Shown: in pieces, positions 43,708 through 52,177 of the stretch
How the letters are laid out: each line of letters opens with the position of its first letter
How positions within the stretch are numbered: the first letter of the stretch is position 1
NCBI RefSeq assembly: GCF_934525195.1
Contig: NZ_CAKSZA010000004.1
Location: forward strand, 124,001 to 188,000
Source of the DNA: an uncultured Eubacterium sp.
GTDB taxonomy: Bacteria > Bacillota > Clostridia > Oscillospirales > Acutalibacteraceae
Direction of reading: 5' to 3'
Length of the DNA stretch: 64,000 bases
Notes under the pieces: generated by a model
What the model was told of the DNA's origin: nothing
Databases searched by the model: none
What the model saw: only the letters and a program-made list of their open reading frames with translations
Translations under genes and position numbers: made by a program

Positions 43708-44595
43708 TTAATCCAAACCGAAATTGTGAATCAATCCCTCACGGTTACGCCAATCTTCCTTTACCTTTACCCAAGTTTGAAGATTTACTTTTATGCCAAA
43801 GAAACTTTCCAAATCCTGACGGGCATATGTAGAAATCTTTTTGAGCATTGAGCCTTTTTTGCCGATAACCATACCTTTGTGGCTCTCTCTTTCGCAATAA
43901 ATAATTGCTTCAATATCAAGAATGTCCTGATTGTCACGCTCACGCATTTTCTCGATGGACACGGCAATACCGTGCGGCACTTCTTTGTCCATAAGTCTTA
44001 GTATCTTTTCTCTGATAATCTCTGCCGCAAGCACTCTTTCGGGTTGGTCGGTGAGAGTGTCATCAGGGAAAAAGTGAGGTGAGTCAAACGCAAGTTTTTT
44101 CATTTCGTCAACAAGTTCGCCGATATGCTCGCCTGTCGAGGCACAAACAGGAACAATCGCTTCAAAATCAAACAAACCGTTGAGCTGAACAATACGTTCA
44201 AGAAGTTCCTCTTTGTCCTTAATCATATCAATTTTGTTGATTGCAAGGATAACAGGCACTTTAAGTTTTTTGAACTTTTCAAGAAGCTCGTACTCGCCTT
44301 TTTTAATGTCGCCCTTTGATTCGACAACAAAGAGGCAAGCATCAACACCGCCGATTGAGTCGCCGACTGCCTGATTCATTTTTTCGCCAAGTTTATTATG
44401 TGGCTTGTGATAACCCGGAGTGTCGGTGAAAACAAGTTGAACATCACCCTCGGTGAGAACGCCCATAATCTTTGTGCGGGTGGTCTGTGGCTTTGATGAC
44501 ACAATGGCAATCTTTGTGCCCATAATTTTGTTGAGTATTGATGATTTGCCCACATTTGGACAGCCTACAATAGCAATAAATGCTGTTTTTGTCAT
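43708..44595 (-). CDS. era: GTPase Era
   Basis: A 295-residue Era. G1 GCPNVGKS, G3 DTPGYHKP, G4 NKID and G5 CASTGEH are all present. The C-terminal KH domain has GMVIGKKGSMLKKIS, followed by LQTWVKVKEDWRN. Era binds the 3' end of 16S rRNA during small-subunit maturation. It follows ybeY by 3 bases, matching the shared role in 16S processing. Confidence 0.97.
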   Translation of the reverse strand: MTKTAFIAIVGCPNVGKSSILNKIMGTKIAIVSSKPQTTRTKIMGVLTEGDVQLVFTDTPGYHKPHNKLGEKMNQAVGDSIGGVDACLFVVESKGDIKKGEYELLEKFKKLKVPVILAINKIDMIKDKEELLERIVQLNGLFDFEAIVPVCASTGEHIGELVDEMKKLAFDSPHFFPDDTLTDQPERVLAAEIIREKILRLMDKEVPHGIAVSIEKMRERDNQDILDIEAIIYCERESHKGMVIGKKGSMLKKISTYARQDLESFFGIKVNLQTWVKVKEDWRNREGLIHNFGLD

Positions 44596-44598
44596 TAA

Positions 44599-45099
44599 TT
44601 AATCTCCCATATAATAGCTGTTGTCACGCTTGAGTCCGATTTTGGTAAGAACTTCTTCTTCCTTTTCACGCATATGTACCTGCTCGATACCGCCGTTTTC
44701 GTGGTCATATCCAAGCAAGTGAAGCATTGAATGAACGGTCAAAAATCCGATTTCTCTTTGAAGAGAATGATTGTATGCTTTTGCCTGCTCCATAGCCTTT
44801 GGCACACTTATAACAATATCGCCGAGAATTTTTGCACCCGTGTCCATATTAGTGTCGTACTCGCCGTTCTCGCCCATCGGGAACGAAAGAACATCCGTTT
44901 CTCTGTCTACATTTCTGTACTGAGCATTGAGTTCGTGAATTCTCTCGTTGTCAACGAAGCTTACGCTAACCTCTGCATCCGAGCCGAACTCCTCTGCCTG
45001 CAAAACAGCATTACAACAACGGCGAATCAACATTCTTATTCCTCTGGGAACAGTAATTTCCTTTTGCTCGTCGGAGATTATAACTTTTACCTTATTCAT
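44599..45099 (-). CDS. ybeY: Endoribonuclease YbeY
   Basis: A 166-residue YbeY with the zinc motif HSMLHLLGYDHE (HxxxHxxGYDH) and the upstream TDVLSFPMGE block. It is a single-strand endoribonuclease involved in 16S rRNA 3' maturation and ribosome quality control. ATG 45099 overlaps the phoH stop by one base (TAATG). Confidence 0.95.
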   Translation of the reverse strand: MNKVKVIISDEQKEITVPRGIRMLIRRCCNAVLQAEEFGSDAEVSVSFVDNERIHELNAQYRNVDRETDVLSFPMGENGEYDTNMDTGAKILGDIVISVPKAMEQAKAYNHSLQREIGFLTVHSMLHLLGYDHENGGIEQVHMREKEEEVLTKIGLKRDNSYYMGD

Positions 45100-46082
45100 T
45101 ACTTATCTTCTCCTTTTCTTTTTTTCATTTGCTTTTCGTCATATTTTTCATACGCTTTGATAATATCCTGAACAAGTCTGTGGCGAACAACATCCTTTTG
45201 GGTAAACTTGATAATCTCAATATCGTCAACATCTTTGAGGATATTCAAAACGGTTTTAAGTCCTGATTTTTTGCCATCGGGAAGGTCAATCTGTGTAATG
45301 TCACCGGTAACAACCATCTTTGACCTGAAACCGAGTCGGGTCAAAAACATTTTCATTTGCTCCGGAGTTGTATTTTGTGCTTCATCAAGAATAATGAAGC
45401 TGTCGTCAAGAGTTCTGCCTCGCATATAGGCAAGCGGTGCAACCTCAATCGCTCCCCTCTCCTGATAATTTTGGAAATTCTCCGCGCCAAGCATATCAAA
45501 CAATGCGTCATAAAGCGGTCGGAGATACGGGTCTACCTTGCTTTGCAAATCGCCCGGCAAGAAACCCAACTTTTCGCCTGCTTCAACAGCCGGTCGTGTG
45601 AGGATAATTCTGTTAACTTGCTTTGCCCTGAATGCAGTCACCGCCATAGCAACGGCGAGATAGGTTTTACCCGTTCCGGCAGGACCGACACCAAATGTGA
45701 TTGTGTGGTCGTCAATAGCCTGAGTGTACTTCTTTTGACCGAGAGTTTTGGGCTTGACGGGTCTGCCCTTTGCGGTTATGCAAATCGAATCATTGGTCAT
45801 TGAAGAAATTTTGTCCTCGTTGCCCTCGTTGACCAAAGACAAAACATATCTTACATTTTGGTCGGTAAGCGCCTCGCCCTTGCCGATGAGCACAAGCAAA
45901 GATTTGATTGTTCTGACTGCTTTTGACACAGCCTCGACATCACCCATAATTTTTAAATCAGAGCCTCTCGAAACAATGCTGACGCCAAACTCCCGTTCTA
46001 TCATACGGATATTTTCGTCAAACGAGCCAAACAGCGACACCGCCTGTTCCATTGCATCAATCGTTACTATTTGTTCTGTCAT
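45099..46082 (-). CDS. phoH: PhoH family protein (PhoH-like ATPase)
   Basis: A 327-residue PhoH-like protein. An N-terminal KH-like region (~1-100) is followed by an SF1-type ATPase: Walker A GPAGTGKTYLAVA, LTRPAVEAGEKLGFLPGDL, Walker B FIILDEAQNTTPEQMKMFLTR and VVTGDITQIDLP. It probably acts in RNA metabolism, and the phoH-ybeY-era order supports ribosomal RNA work. Its start overlaps the end of the CorC-like gene by 26 bases, implying coupling. Confidence 0.93.
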   Translation of the reverse strand: MTEQIVTIDAMEQAVSLFGSFDENIRMIEREFGVSIVSRGSDLKIMGDVEAVSKAVRTIKSLLVLIGKGEALTDQNVRYVLSLVNEGNEDKISSMTNDSICITAKGRPVKPKTLGQKKYTQAIDDHTITFGVGPAGTGKTYLAVAMAVTAFRAKQVNRIILTRPAVEAGEKLGFLPGDLQSKVDPYLRPLYDALFDMLGAENFQNYQERGAIEVAPLAYMRGRTLDDSFIILDEAQNTTPEQMKMFLTRLGFRSKMVVTGDITQIDLPDGKKSGLKTVLNILKDVDDIEIIKFTQKDVVRHRLVQDIIKAYEKYDEKQMKKRKGEDK

Positions 46083-46878
46083 ACACTTCCGCCTTAATTG
46101 AATCTATTTTTCTGTCCGTAACTTCAAGCACGGTAAATCTGACTCCGCCGTATTCCACAGCCTCACCCTTGCTTTCCTCACTCGGCACGGCACCAAGTCT
46201 GTTGATGACAAAGCCTGCAACGGTATTGTAATCGCCCTCCGGCAAATCAATGCCAAGTGCTTCTTCGGCATCTTCTATATCGCAAGCACCGTCAAAAACA
46301 AAGGTGTCGTCATCTATCTTTGTAACCGATTGTTCCTCATCATCGTATTCATCCTCGATTTCGCCGACAAGTTCCTCGATTATATCCTCCATAGTAACAA
46401 GTCCTGCTGTTCCGCCGTACTCATCAACAACAATTGCAAGCTGAATATGGGTTTCGGTCATTTGAGCAAAGAGTTTGCCGCACGGGATAGTTTCCGGAAC
46501 AAAGAGCGGTGTTCGGATATAGTCCTCGATTTTTTCGCCCTTTGGAATTTCCGTTCCGACAAATTTGAGCAAGTCCTTTACATACACAATACCCTTAATA
46601 TTGTCAAGGTCTTCCTCATAAATAGGAATTCGGGAAAATCCCTCGTCAATAGCAAGCTTAACAACATCGATTATTTCCTCGGTAATTTCAACAGCGGCAA
46701 TATCCGTTCTGTGAGTCATAATATCGCCAACATTAGTATCGTGAAATTCAAAAAGATTATTAATAATATCTCTTGTGGATTTTTCAAGTTCGCCCTCGTC
46801 ATCGTCAACAAGTTGTTTTATTTCTTCCTCGGTTGAACTTTCTTTTTTAAACAAGCGTTTTAAACTGCCAATAGCCAT
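46057..46878 (-). CDS. CorC/HlyC-like CBS-domain protein
   Basis: A 273-residue soluble protein with a CBS pair (VGDIMTHRTDIAAVE, EGFSRIPIYEEDLDNIKGIVYVKDL, then HIQLAIVVDEYGGTAGLVTMEDIIEELVGEI) and a C-terminal CorC_HlyC domain (YNTVAGFVINRLGAVP). The N-terminal DUF21 membrane domain is absent, as in Escherichia coli CorC (YbeX). The family is linked to Mg2+/Co2+ efflux and ribosome homeostasis. It heads the run phoH-ybeY-era-yqzL-recO-mutS2. Confidence 0.9.
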   Translation of the reverse strand: MAIGSLKRLFKKESSTEEEIKQLVDDDEGELEKSTRDIINNLFEFHDTNVGDIMTHRTDIAAVEITEEIIDVVKLAIDEGFSRIPIYEEDLDNIKGIVYVKDLLKFVGTEIPKGEKIEDYIRTPLFVPETIPCGKLFAQMTETHIQLAIVVDEYGGTAGLVTMEDIIEELVGEIEDEYDDEEQSVTKIDDDTFVFDGACDIEDAEEALGIDLPEGDYNTVAGFVINRLGAVPSEESKGEAVEYGGVRFTVLEVTDRKIDSIKAEVYDRTNSND

Positions 46879-46951
46879 AAAGGCAAATACCTCCGATTAA
46901 CAAAATTATATAGTAATCCATTCTGATATATTATAATATATAAATATTAAT

Positions 46952-46980
46952 TTGTAAAGTACAAAGTAATATGCTATTAT
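46952..46980 (+). promoter_or_regulatory. Promoter of the FkbM methyltransferase gene
   Basis: TTGTAA at 46952-46957 and TATTAT at 46975-46980, 17-base spacer with TGC before the -10 box. Confidence 0.65.
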
Positions 46981-47004
46981 ATATCAAAATGAGGTGACGG
47001 CAAA

Positions 47005-48060
47005 ATGCTTGAAAAGATACAAGATAAAAACATATGGGACACCCTGAAAGACAGCGAAAAGCCTATTGTGCTGTACGGAATGGGACTCGGTGCAGAAAAA
47101 ATTATGGCAGAGCTTGAACAAAGAGGGCTAAAGGCAGACGAAGTTTTTGCAAGTGACGAATTTGTAAGAGGTCATTCATTCAAAGGCTACAAGGTGCTCA
47201 AATACAGCGAAGTGTGCGAAAAATACGACGACTTCAATGTTGTTCTTTGCTTTGCAAGCCACATAGACAGCGTTATTGAAAATATCGAAAAAATCAACAG
47301 CGAGCACACGGTGTTTGCTCCCGATGTGCCTGTGGCAGGCGGAGGACTGTTCACCCGTGAATATATAGCAGAGAACGAGGCGAAATTTGACGAGGTGTAT
47401 TCTCGACTTGCAGATGAAGAAAGCAAGAGGGTTTATCTCGACATATTATCATTCAAGGTATCGGGCAAGATTGAATATTTGCTACGCTCTTTCTGTGAAA
47501 AAGACAATGTTTATTCGGAAATTTTGAAGTTGACCGACAGCGAAGAAATCGTTGATTTGGGTGCGTATGACGGCGACACAATAAGAGAATTTACAACCGC
47601 AACGGGCGGAAAATACAAGCACATCACCGCACTTGAACCTGACGCAAAAAGCTACAAAAAACTGCTGAAAAACACAGACGGTATGGAAAATTTGACAACG
47701 CTGAACATGGGTGCGTGGAGCAAAAAAGACACGCTGATTTTCAGCGCAGACGCAGGCAGAAACAGCAAACTTTCATCAAGCGGAACAAGTGTTAAAGTGA
47801 CGGACATTGACAGCCTGAACATCCCTGCAACATTCATCAAAATGGACATTGAGGGAAGCGAAATGAAGGCACTTGAGGGTATGGAAAAAACCGTAAAATC
47901 ACAACTGCCGAAGCTCTACATATGTGCTTACCACAGAAACGAGGACTTGTTTGCCCTGCCGTTAAAGGTGTGGGAACTCGACAACGACTACAAAATCTAT
48001 TTCAGACATTCAAAATACATTCCTGCATGGGAAAGCAATTTTTACTGTGTAAACTTGTAA
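47005..48060 (+). CDS. FkbM family methyltransferase
   Basis: A 351-residue protein. About 1-110 is a Rossmann-like domain (VLYGMGLGAEKIMAELE) common before FkbM domains in surface-sugar loci. The SAM-dependent domain follows: VDLGAYDGDTIREF (motif I), ALEPDAKSYKKL, and IKMDIEGSEMKALEG, the FkbM hallmark. It likely O-methylates a sugar or glycan. Start ATG follows GAGGTGACGG. It stands alone, divergent from the CorC-like operon. Confidence 0.9.
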   Translation: MLEKIQDKNIWDTLKDSEKPIVLYGMGLGAEKIMAELEQRGLKADEVFASDEFVRGHSFKGYKVLKYSEVCEKYDDFNVVLCFASHIDSVIENIEKINSEHTVFAPDVPVAGGGLFTREYIAENEAKFDEVYSRLADEESKRVYLDILSFKVSGKIEYLLRSFCEKDNVYSEILKLTDSEEIVDLGAYDGDTIREFTTATGGKYKHITALEPDAKSYKKLLKNTDGMENLTTLNMGAWSKKDTLIFSADAGRNSKLSSSGTSVKVTDIDSLNIPATFIKMDIEGSEMKALEGMEKTVKSQLPKLYICAYHRNEDLFALPLKVWELDNDYKIYFRHSKYIPAWESNFYCVNL

Positions 48061-48090
48061 ACTATTGATAAAGGCCCTGAACCAGCCAAT
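48061..48090 (-). repeat. Fragment of the dispersed repeat end
   Basis: ATTGATAAAGGCCCTGAACCA resembles the end of the repeat copy at 13203 (GTCGATAAAGCTCCTGAACCA) with few changes (only the core 20 bases are comparable). It begins right after the methyltransferase stop. It is probably a decayed or truncated copy. Confidence 0.5.
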
Positions 48091-48115
48091 AAACACACTC
48101 TTTTTAACATAAAAA

Positions 48116-48152
48116 AACGGACATTCTTACAATTGCGAGAAAGTCCGTTTAT
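48116..48152. terminator. Terminator between the methyltransferase and symporter genes
   Basis: AACGGAC and GTCCGTT pair over a 20-base loop, followed by TATATTTTT on the plus strand and TTTTTTTATG on the minus strand. Confidence 0.8.
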
Positions 48153-48159
48153 ATTTTTA

Positions 48160-49656
48160 TTATTCCGCTTCTTTATGTCTTTCTATAAGAACATTGAGCA
48201 TTTCTTGATGAGATTTACCTGTAATCTCATACTTAATGGTAGGAATAATTGAAATTGCCATACCGATTGCAGGCGGAATTGTGATCAAAATCCACATTGC
48301 CTTTGAATAATTTTGAAAATCGGTTGCAAACGACGCACCGTTGGCAATGGCTGTATTCATTTTATCAATGTTAACATCGGAATAGCCGACTGCGGCATAG
48401 ACATAAGCCGAAATAATTGAAGCGATACCCGTTGAAAACTTTTGGATAAAACTTTGACCTGCAAAAAACACACCGTCGGGACGGTAGTTATGATGATAGT
48501 CCTCATAGTCTATACAGTCGCTTATCATAACGCTTTGGCAAACCATAACCGCACCAAAGCCGATTCCGGCAAAAAGGAGCAGCACGCCGTCGATGGCTAC
48601 CCAACCTATTTTGGCAAGTTCGGTAGGAGCGATAAGATAAGTAACATACAGCAAAGCCATAGGCAAAGCGGAAAAGCCTGTAAGATTGTAAAGCGTTTTT
48701 ACATCAATCTTTTTCATAAGCACAGGGCAAAGTGCCGTTGCACCGAACTGACCGATAAAGAACGCACCGCCAATGATAACAGCGGTAAGGAATGTTTTGC
48801 CGTTGCTGAACGCATTGGTTAAATCGCCGCCGCAATAGTAATATGTAAACAAAGTCATTACAACTGTTGCGAGGAGCTGAAGCGGAGCACGAAGAATACC
48901 GGAAATCAAAAGTCTTCTGAACGGTTTGCAGTTCCACATAAGAGCAAATGATTCTTTCATCGTTTTTCTTTCATCCGTATTAGGTACTCGTTCTTTAACG
49001 CCCAAACCTGCACATTCAAAAAGAATTGACGACACAATCGTCATTGCGATACCGACAACGATAAAGCCCTTTTGTGCATTTTCACTTTCGCCAAATGCTT
49101 TGTTAGCCACCTGACTGAGAGCAACAACCGACACAATGCCGAGACCTGACGCAATGGAAGCAACTATTCTTGCAAGTGCAATAAGATTTGCTCTGTCTTT
49201 TTCAACCTCACTCATACGGCTGATGACGCCCCAAAGCGGAACATCGCCCGCCGTGTAGGACATACCCCAAAGAACATAAGACACAGCTGCCCAAGTTACA
49301 ATCAATACCATAGCGGTTGTATTGCCGTTTTCTTTAGCCACGGCATAATTTCCGTTGAGGAATGCAACGCAGGTAACTACGCAAATTACAAGCGGAGCAA
49401 AAAGAAGATAAGGTTTGCACTTGCCCCATTTTGTTCGTGTTCTGTCAACAATCGAGCCCATCATCGGGTCGTTGATTGCATCCCAAATTCTTGCGATTGC
49501 AAAAATCCAGCCGAGTGCCACAGCAGGCAGACAAATTACATTTTGAAAATAATAGTAAAGCCCTGCCGTAACAACATTGTAAATAAGATTTTGACCGAAA
49601 AGACCGGTTAAAAACATACCGGCTTCTTTTTTGGTATAAGTTAATCTTTCGTCCAT
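48160..49656 (-). CDS. GPH-family sugar:cation symporter (MelB-like)
   Basis: A 498-residue, ~12-helix symporter, closely similar to the one at 31263-32795 (both have TYTKKEAG/A, NLIYNVV/IV, FQNVICLPA and ARIWDAINDPMMG). DYEDYHHNYRPDGVFFAGQSF is the late conserved loop. The frame can be extended 21 codons, but ATG 49656 follows AAAGGGG and aligns with the paralogue. The C-terminus ends normally at HKEAE, without the extra tail seen downstream of the TGA in the paralogue. It is last in a run with GH63, phosphoesterase and GtrA genes, so it may import the GH63 substrate. Confidence 0.93.
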   Translation of the reverse strand: MDERLTYTKKEAGMFLTGLFGQNLIYNVVTAGLYYYFQNVICLPAVALGWIFAIARIWDAINDPMMGSIVDRTRTKWGKCKPYLLFAPLVICVVTCVAFLNGNYAVAKENGNTTAMVLIVTWAAVSYVLWGMSYTAGDVPLWGVISRMSEVEKDRANLIALARIVASIASGLGIVSVVALSQVANKAFGESENAQKGFIVVGIAMTIVSSILFECAGLGVKERVPNTDERKTMKESFALMWNCKPFRRLLISGILRAPLQLLATVVMTLFTYYYCGGDLTNAFSNGKTFLTAVIIGGAFFIGQFGATALCPVLMKKIDVKTLYNLTGFSALPMALLYVTYLIAPTELAKIGWVAIDGVLLLFAGIGFGAVMVCQSVMISDCIDYEDYHHNYRPDGVFFAGQSFIQKFSTGIASIISAYVYAAVGYSDVNIDKMNTAIANGASFATDFQNYSKAMWILITIPPAIGMAISIIPTIKYEITGKSHQEMLNVLIERHKEAE

Positions 49657-49740
49657 AATAACCCCTTTTTTTAAATTAGGACAAAAAAGGACGATTCCAC
49701 CGAACCGCCCTTTTAACACTATTCGCTATAAAAATGTGAC

Positions 49741-50373
49741 TTATGCAGCCTTTTCCTCTGCTGTATCGTCTTTCTTTTCTTTCATAAGTACAAACTTTTC
49801 CATTGGGAAGAGAACTACCATCTGAACAAAACCTGCTGCCATAGAAGCAAGAAGACGTGCGATAGACTCGTTTGTAACTATCTTGAGGAACCAGTTGCTT
49901 GGCTCTACCTTGAGAAGTGCACCAACGATTGCACCCTGCATCCAAGTTGAGAAGAGGATGAGTGCAAGAAGAAGCACGATGTAAATAACAAAGTTGTACC
50001 AAGCAGAATCAGACTTGAATGTTGTCTTTTTATTCTGATAGAAACCGTAAATGTTAGCAACAAGGTTTGAAAGAAGGAACGGAAGTACATAACCCCAGGT
50101 TACTACACCGTCGATAACATACTTTGTAGCTTCTTTTGAGCCTGCTGTAAACATTGTAGGTGTGAAAATGCCTCTTAAAAACTCAGGAAGCAATGTGTGG
50201 ATTTGGTCGCATACCAAAGGAAGCAAAGCCGCAAGTGCCAACTGAATGATTGTTACAAGACCCGATACAACAAGGAACTTTACAAGTTGCCAAAGAGTCT
50301 TGATGAAACTACCCTTTTCTTCGGCAGCGTTATCAATGCCGCCAAGACTGAATTTTTTCTTTTCGTCTGCCAT
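49741..50373 (-). CDS. GtrA-like membrane protein
   Basis: A 210-residue protein with four hydrophobic helices and the GtrA pattern: LVKFLVVSGLVTIIQLALAAL, then LPFLLSNLVANIYGFYQNKKTTF and a C-terminal pair. Soluble ends are charged (MADEKKKF; KKDDTAEEKAA). GtrA-like proteins are thought to flip polyprenyl-phosphate sugars. The extended loop between helices 1 and 2 (~50-90) is longer than in typical GtrA. The matching GtrB-like gene is at 8144-9088. Confidence 0.83.
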   Translation of the reverse strand: MADEKKKFSLGGIDNAAEEKGSFIKTLWQLVKFLVVSGLVTIIQLALAALLPLVCDQIHTLLPEFLRGIFTPTMFTAGSKEATKYVIDGVVTWGYVLPFLLSNLVANIYGFYQNKKTTFKSDSAWYNFVIYIVLLLALILFSTWMQGAIVGALLKVEPSNWFLKIVTNESIARLLASMAAGFVQMVVLFPMEKFVLMKEKKDDTAEEKAA

Positions 50374-50484
50374 AAATTTACTCCTTAAAAATTATGTTTT
50401 CTATGTAAATAGCGAATTTACTAAATCATTATAACAATTTTTATTCCAATATGCAACAATTATTTTAGTAAAAACATACAAAAA

Positions 50485-52164
50485 TTATGAGAGCAACAAT
50501 CCGAGCATAGCGGTGCCCGAAATTGCGTGAATAATAGCGATAACCGCCCACACGATAAGTGCAACGATGCCGGCAAGTATTGCAAGAAGAAGGATTACAA
50601 CAAGGATGAGAATAAGGAGCACAAGAGGTCCTTTTTTGCTCTTATTGACTGTATCATCAAACTTCTTTTGTTCAAAAGCAGAATCGGGAGCAGGGTTTTG
50701 CTCATCATAAATCGGATAAAGCGGAAGAGTTGCCTCGGCATCGCAATAACCGCTGTTCCAAAGCAGAGGTTCAACAAGACCTCTGACCGAAGTTGCACCT
50801 TTGAGCACCTTGCCGATTGAAAAATGAACGGTATCCAAAAGGCTGTCAATGACATTAAGAAATCCGCAGGTGAGCTTGTATTCCCTCGTGTCGGGAGTAT
50901 ACGGAGAATCACCGCAGTACAAGTTTTGGATAAGTTCGAGAATAAAATCAATAACCTTGTTATTCGCAATATCTGCTATATCGGACTTTTTAAGACCGCA
51001 TTCCTTTTTGCAAAGTCGCCAAATTTTCTTGAAAGTCAACTTGTCAAGGAACTTGCCGACAGGTTTTATTATCCAAGCAAACTTTTTGACGGTTTCGCCC
51101 GGAATCGAAAACGCAGGCGTCATTTCTGCAAGGCGGTCAATATCGTGACCCATTGCCCACAAAACTTCCTTTATCATACCGAAGAAAAAGTTTTTCATAT
51201 AATCCGGAAAACTCTTGCCGTCGGTATCAAGTCCGTCAACATTGTCAACAAAAACCGTGTCAACATCAATCTTTGAATTTTTCGGGTCAAAGGTGACATT
51301 TCTCATTACAGGCGGACAGCCGATAAGCGCACCGCAGGTGATGTCATAAAACTTGTTGCCTTTTTTGGTTGTTATATCGCTTATATCGTGAACATGAGTG
51401 TGACCCGTTAGCATACAGGAAAGACCGGCATCCGCAAAGATTTCTCGTGTTGTTTCGTAATTTCTCTGCATATTGCCGCCGCCGATAATGTTATAAAACG
51501 GTGACGGTGAAATCATAGGGTGATGAGTCATTGCAATTACAAACTGGTCGTTCTTTTTTGCATCCTCAAGCTGTTCCATAATCCAAGCCATACAGTCATC
51601 GGAAAATCCTGAACCGTTCTCACCCTCCGGCTTGTAATTTGTGTCGTCATTGAGTGCAAACAAACGATATCCCGGTGCAAGCTGAACAACATAGCACATA
51701 GACTCCTTATGCACGGCAATAGCCTCGTTTGGTCCAAACTCATAGTACATATCCCACAAATCGTGTCTTTCGCCGACAGCAGGAACTTCAACCTTTTCAT
51801 CACCCTCATAAGCATATGCAATGCCATCGTCCTGATAATCGTGGGTGGCTGTTAAGACATAAACCCTCTTGCCTCTTTTTTTGAGGTCACGGAGCATCTC
51901 TATAAACTCCTCGTGCGACTGAATTTCACCCTCGTGGGTGGTATCTCCCGAAAGAAGAACAATATCCGTTGAGGTGTCCTCGCACAGCATATCAAAGGCT
52001 CTTTTGATGACAAGAGAACTGTCCTTAATCACCATCTGCGACTTGGATTCCATCTTGTCATACGCCTTGCCCTGAGTGCCGAGTTTTGTTGAATAATAAT
52101 GAACATCGGTAATGAATTGAACCTTGAGCGGTTCGTTATTTGCGCCTACAATTTTTTCTGCCAT
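50485..52164 (-). CDS. Metallophosphoesterase with C-terminal membrane helix
   Basis: A 559-residue calcineurin-like phosphoesterase. Metal-binding motifs are complete: FITDVHY (DxH), LLSGDTTHEGE (GDxx), ATHD (in place of GNHD), MTHHPMISP and LTGHTHVHD. After the catalytic domain (~1-290) comes a helical region, and the end holds a long hydrophobic stretch (LVLLILILVVILLLAILAG, about 505-545), likely a membrane anchor. Note the GNH[DE] site reads TATHD. The substrate is unknown. It is co-oriented with GH63 13 bases upstream. Confidence 0.88.
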   Translation of the reverse strand: MAEKIVGANNEPLKVQFITDVHYYSTKLGTQGKAYDKMESKSQMVIKDSSLVIKRAFDMLCEDTSTDIVLLSGDTTHEGEIQSHEEFIEMLRDLKKRGKRVYVLTATHDYQDDGIAYAYEGDEKVEVPAVGERHDLWDMYYEFGPNEAIAVHKESMCYVVQLAPGYRLFALNDDTNYKPEGENGSGFSDDCMAWIMEQLEDAKKNDQFVIAMTHHPMISPSPFYNIIGGGNMQRNYETTREIFADAGLSCMLTGHTHVHDISDITTKKGNKFYDITCGALIGCPPVMRNVTFDPKNSKIDVDTVFVDNVDGLDTDGKSFPDYMKNFFFGMIKEVLWAMGHDIDRLAEMTPAFSIPGETVKKFAWIIKPVGKFLDKLTFKKIWRLCKKECGLKKSDIADIANNKVIDFILELIQNLYCGDSPYTPDTREYKLTCGFLNVIDSLLDTVHFSIGKVLKGATSVRGLVEPLLWNSGYCDAEATLPLYPIYDEQNPAPDSAFEQKKFDDTVNKSKKGPLVLLILILVVILLLAILAGIVALIVWAVIAIIHAISGTAMLGLLLS

Positions 52165-52177
52165 ATTTCACACCTCA

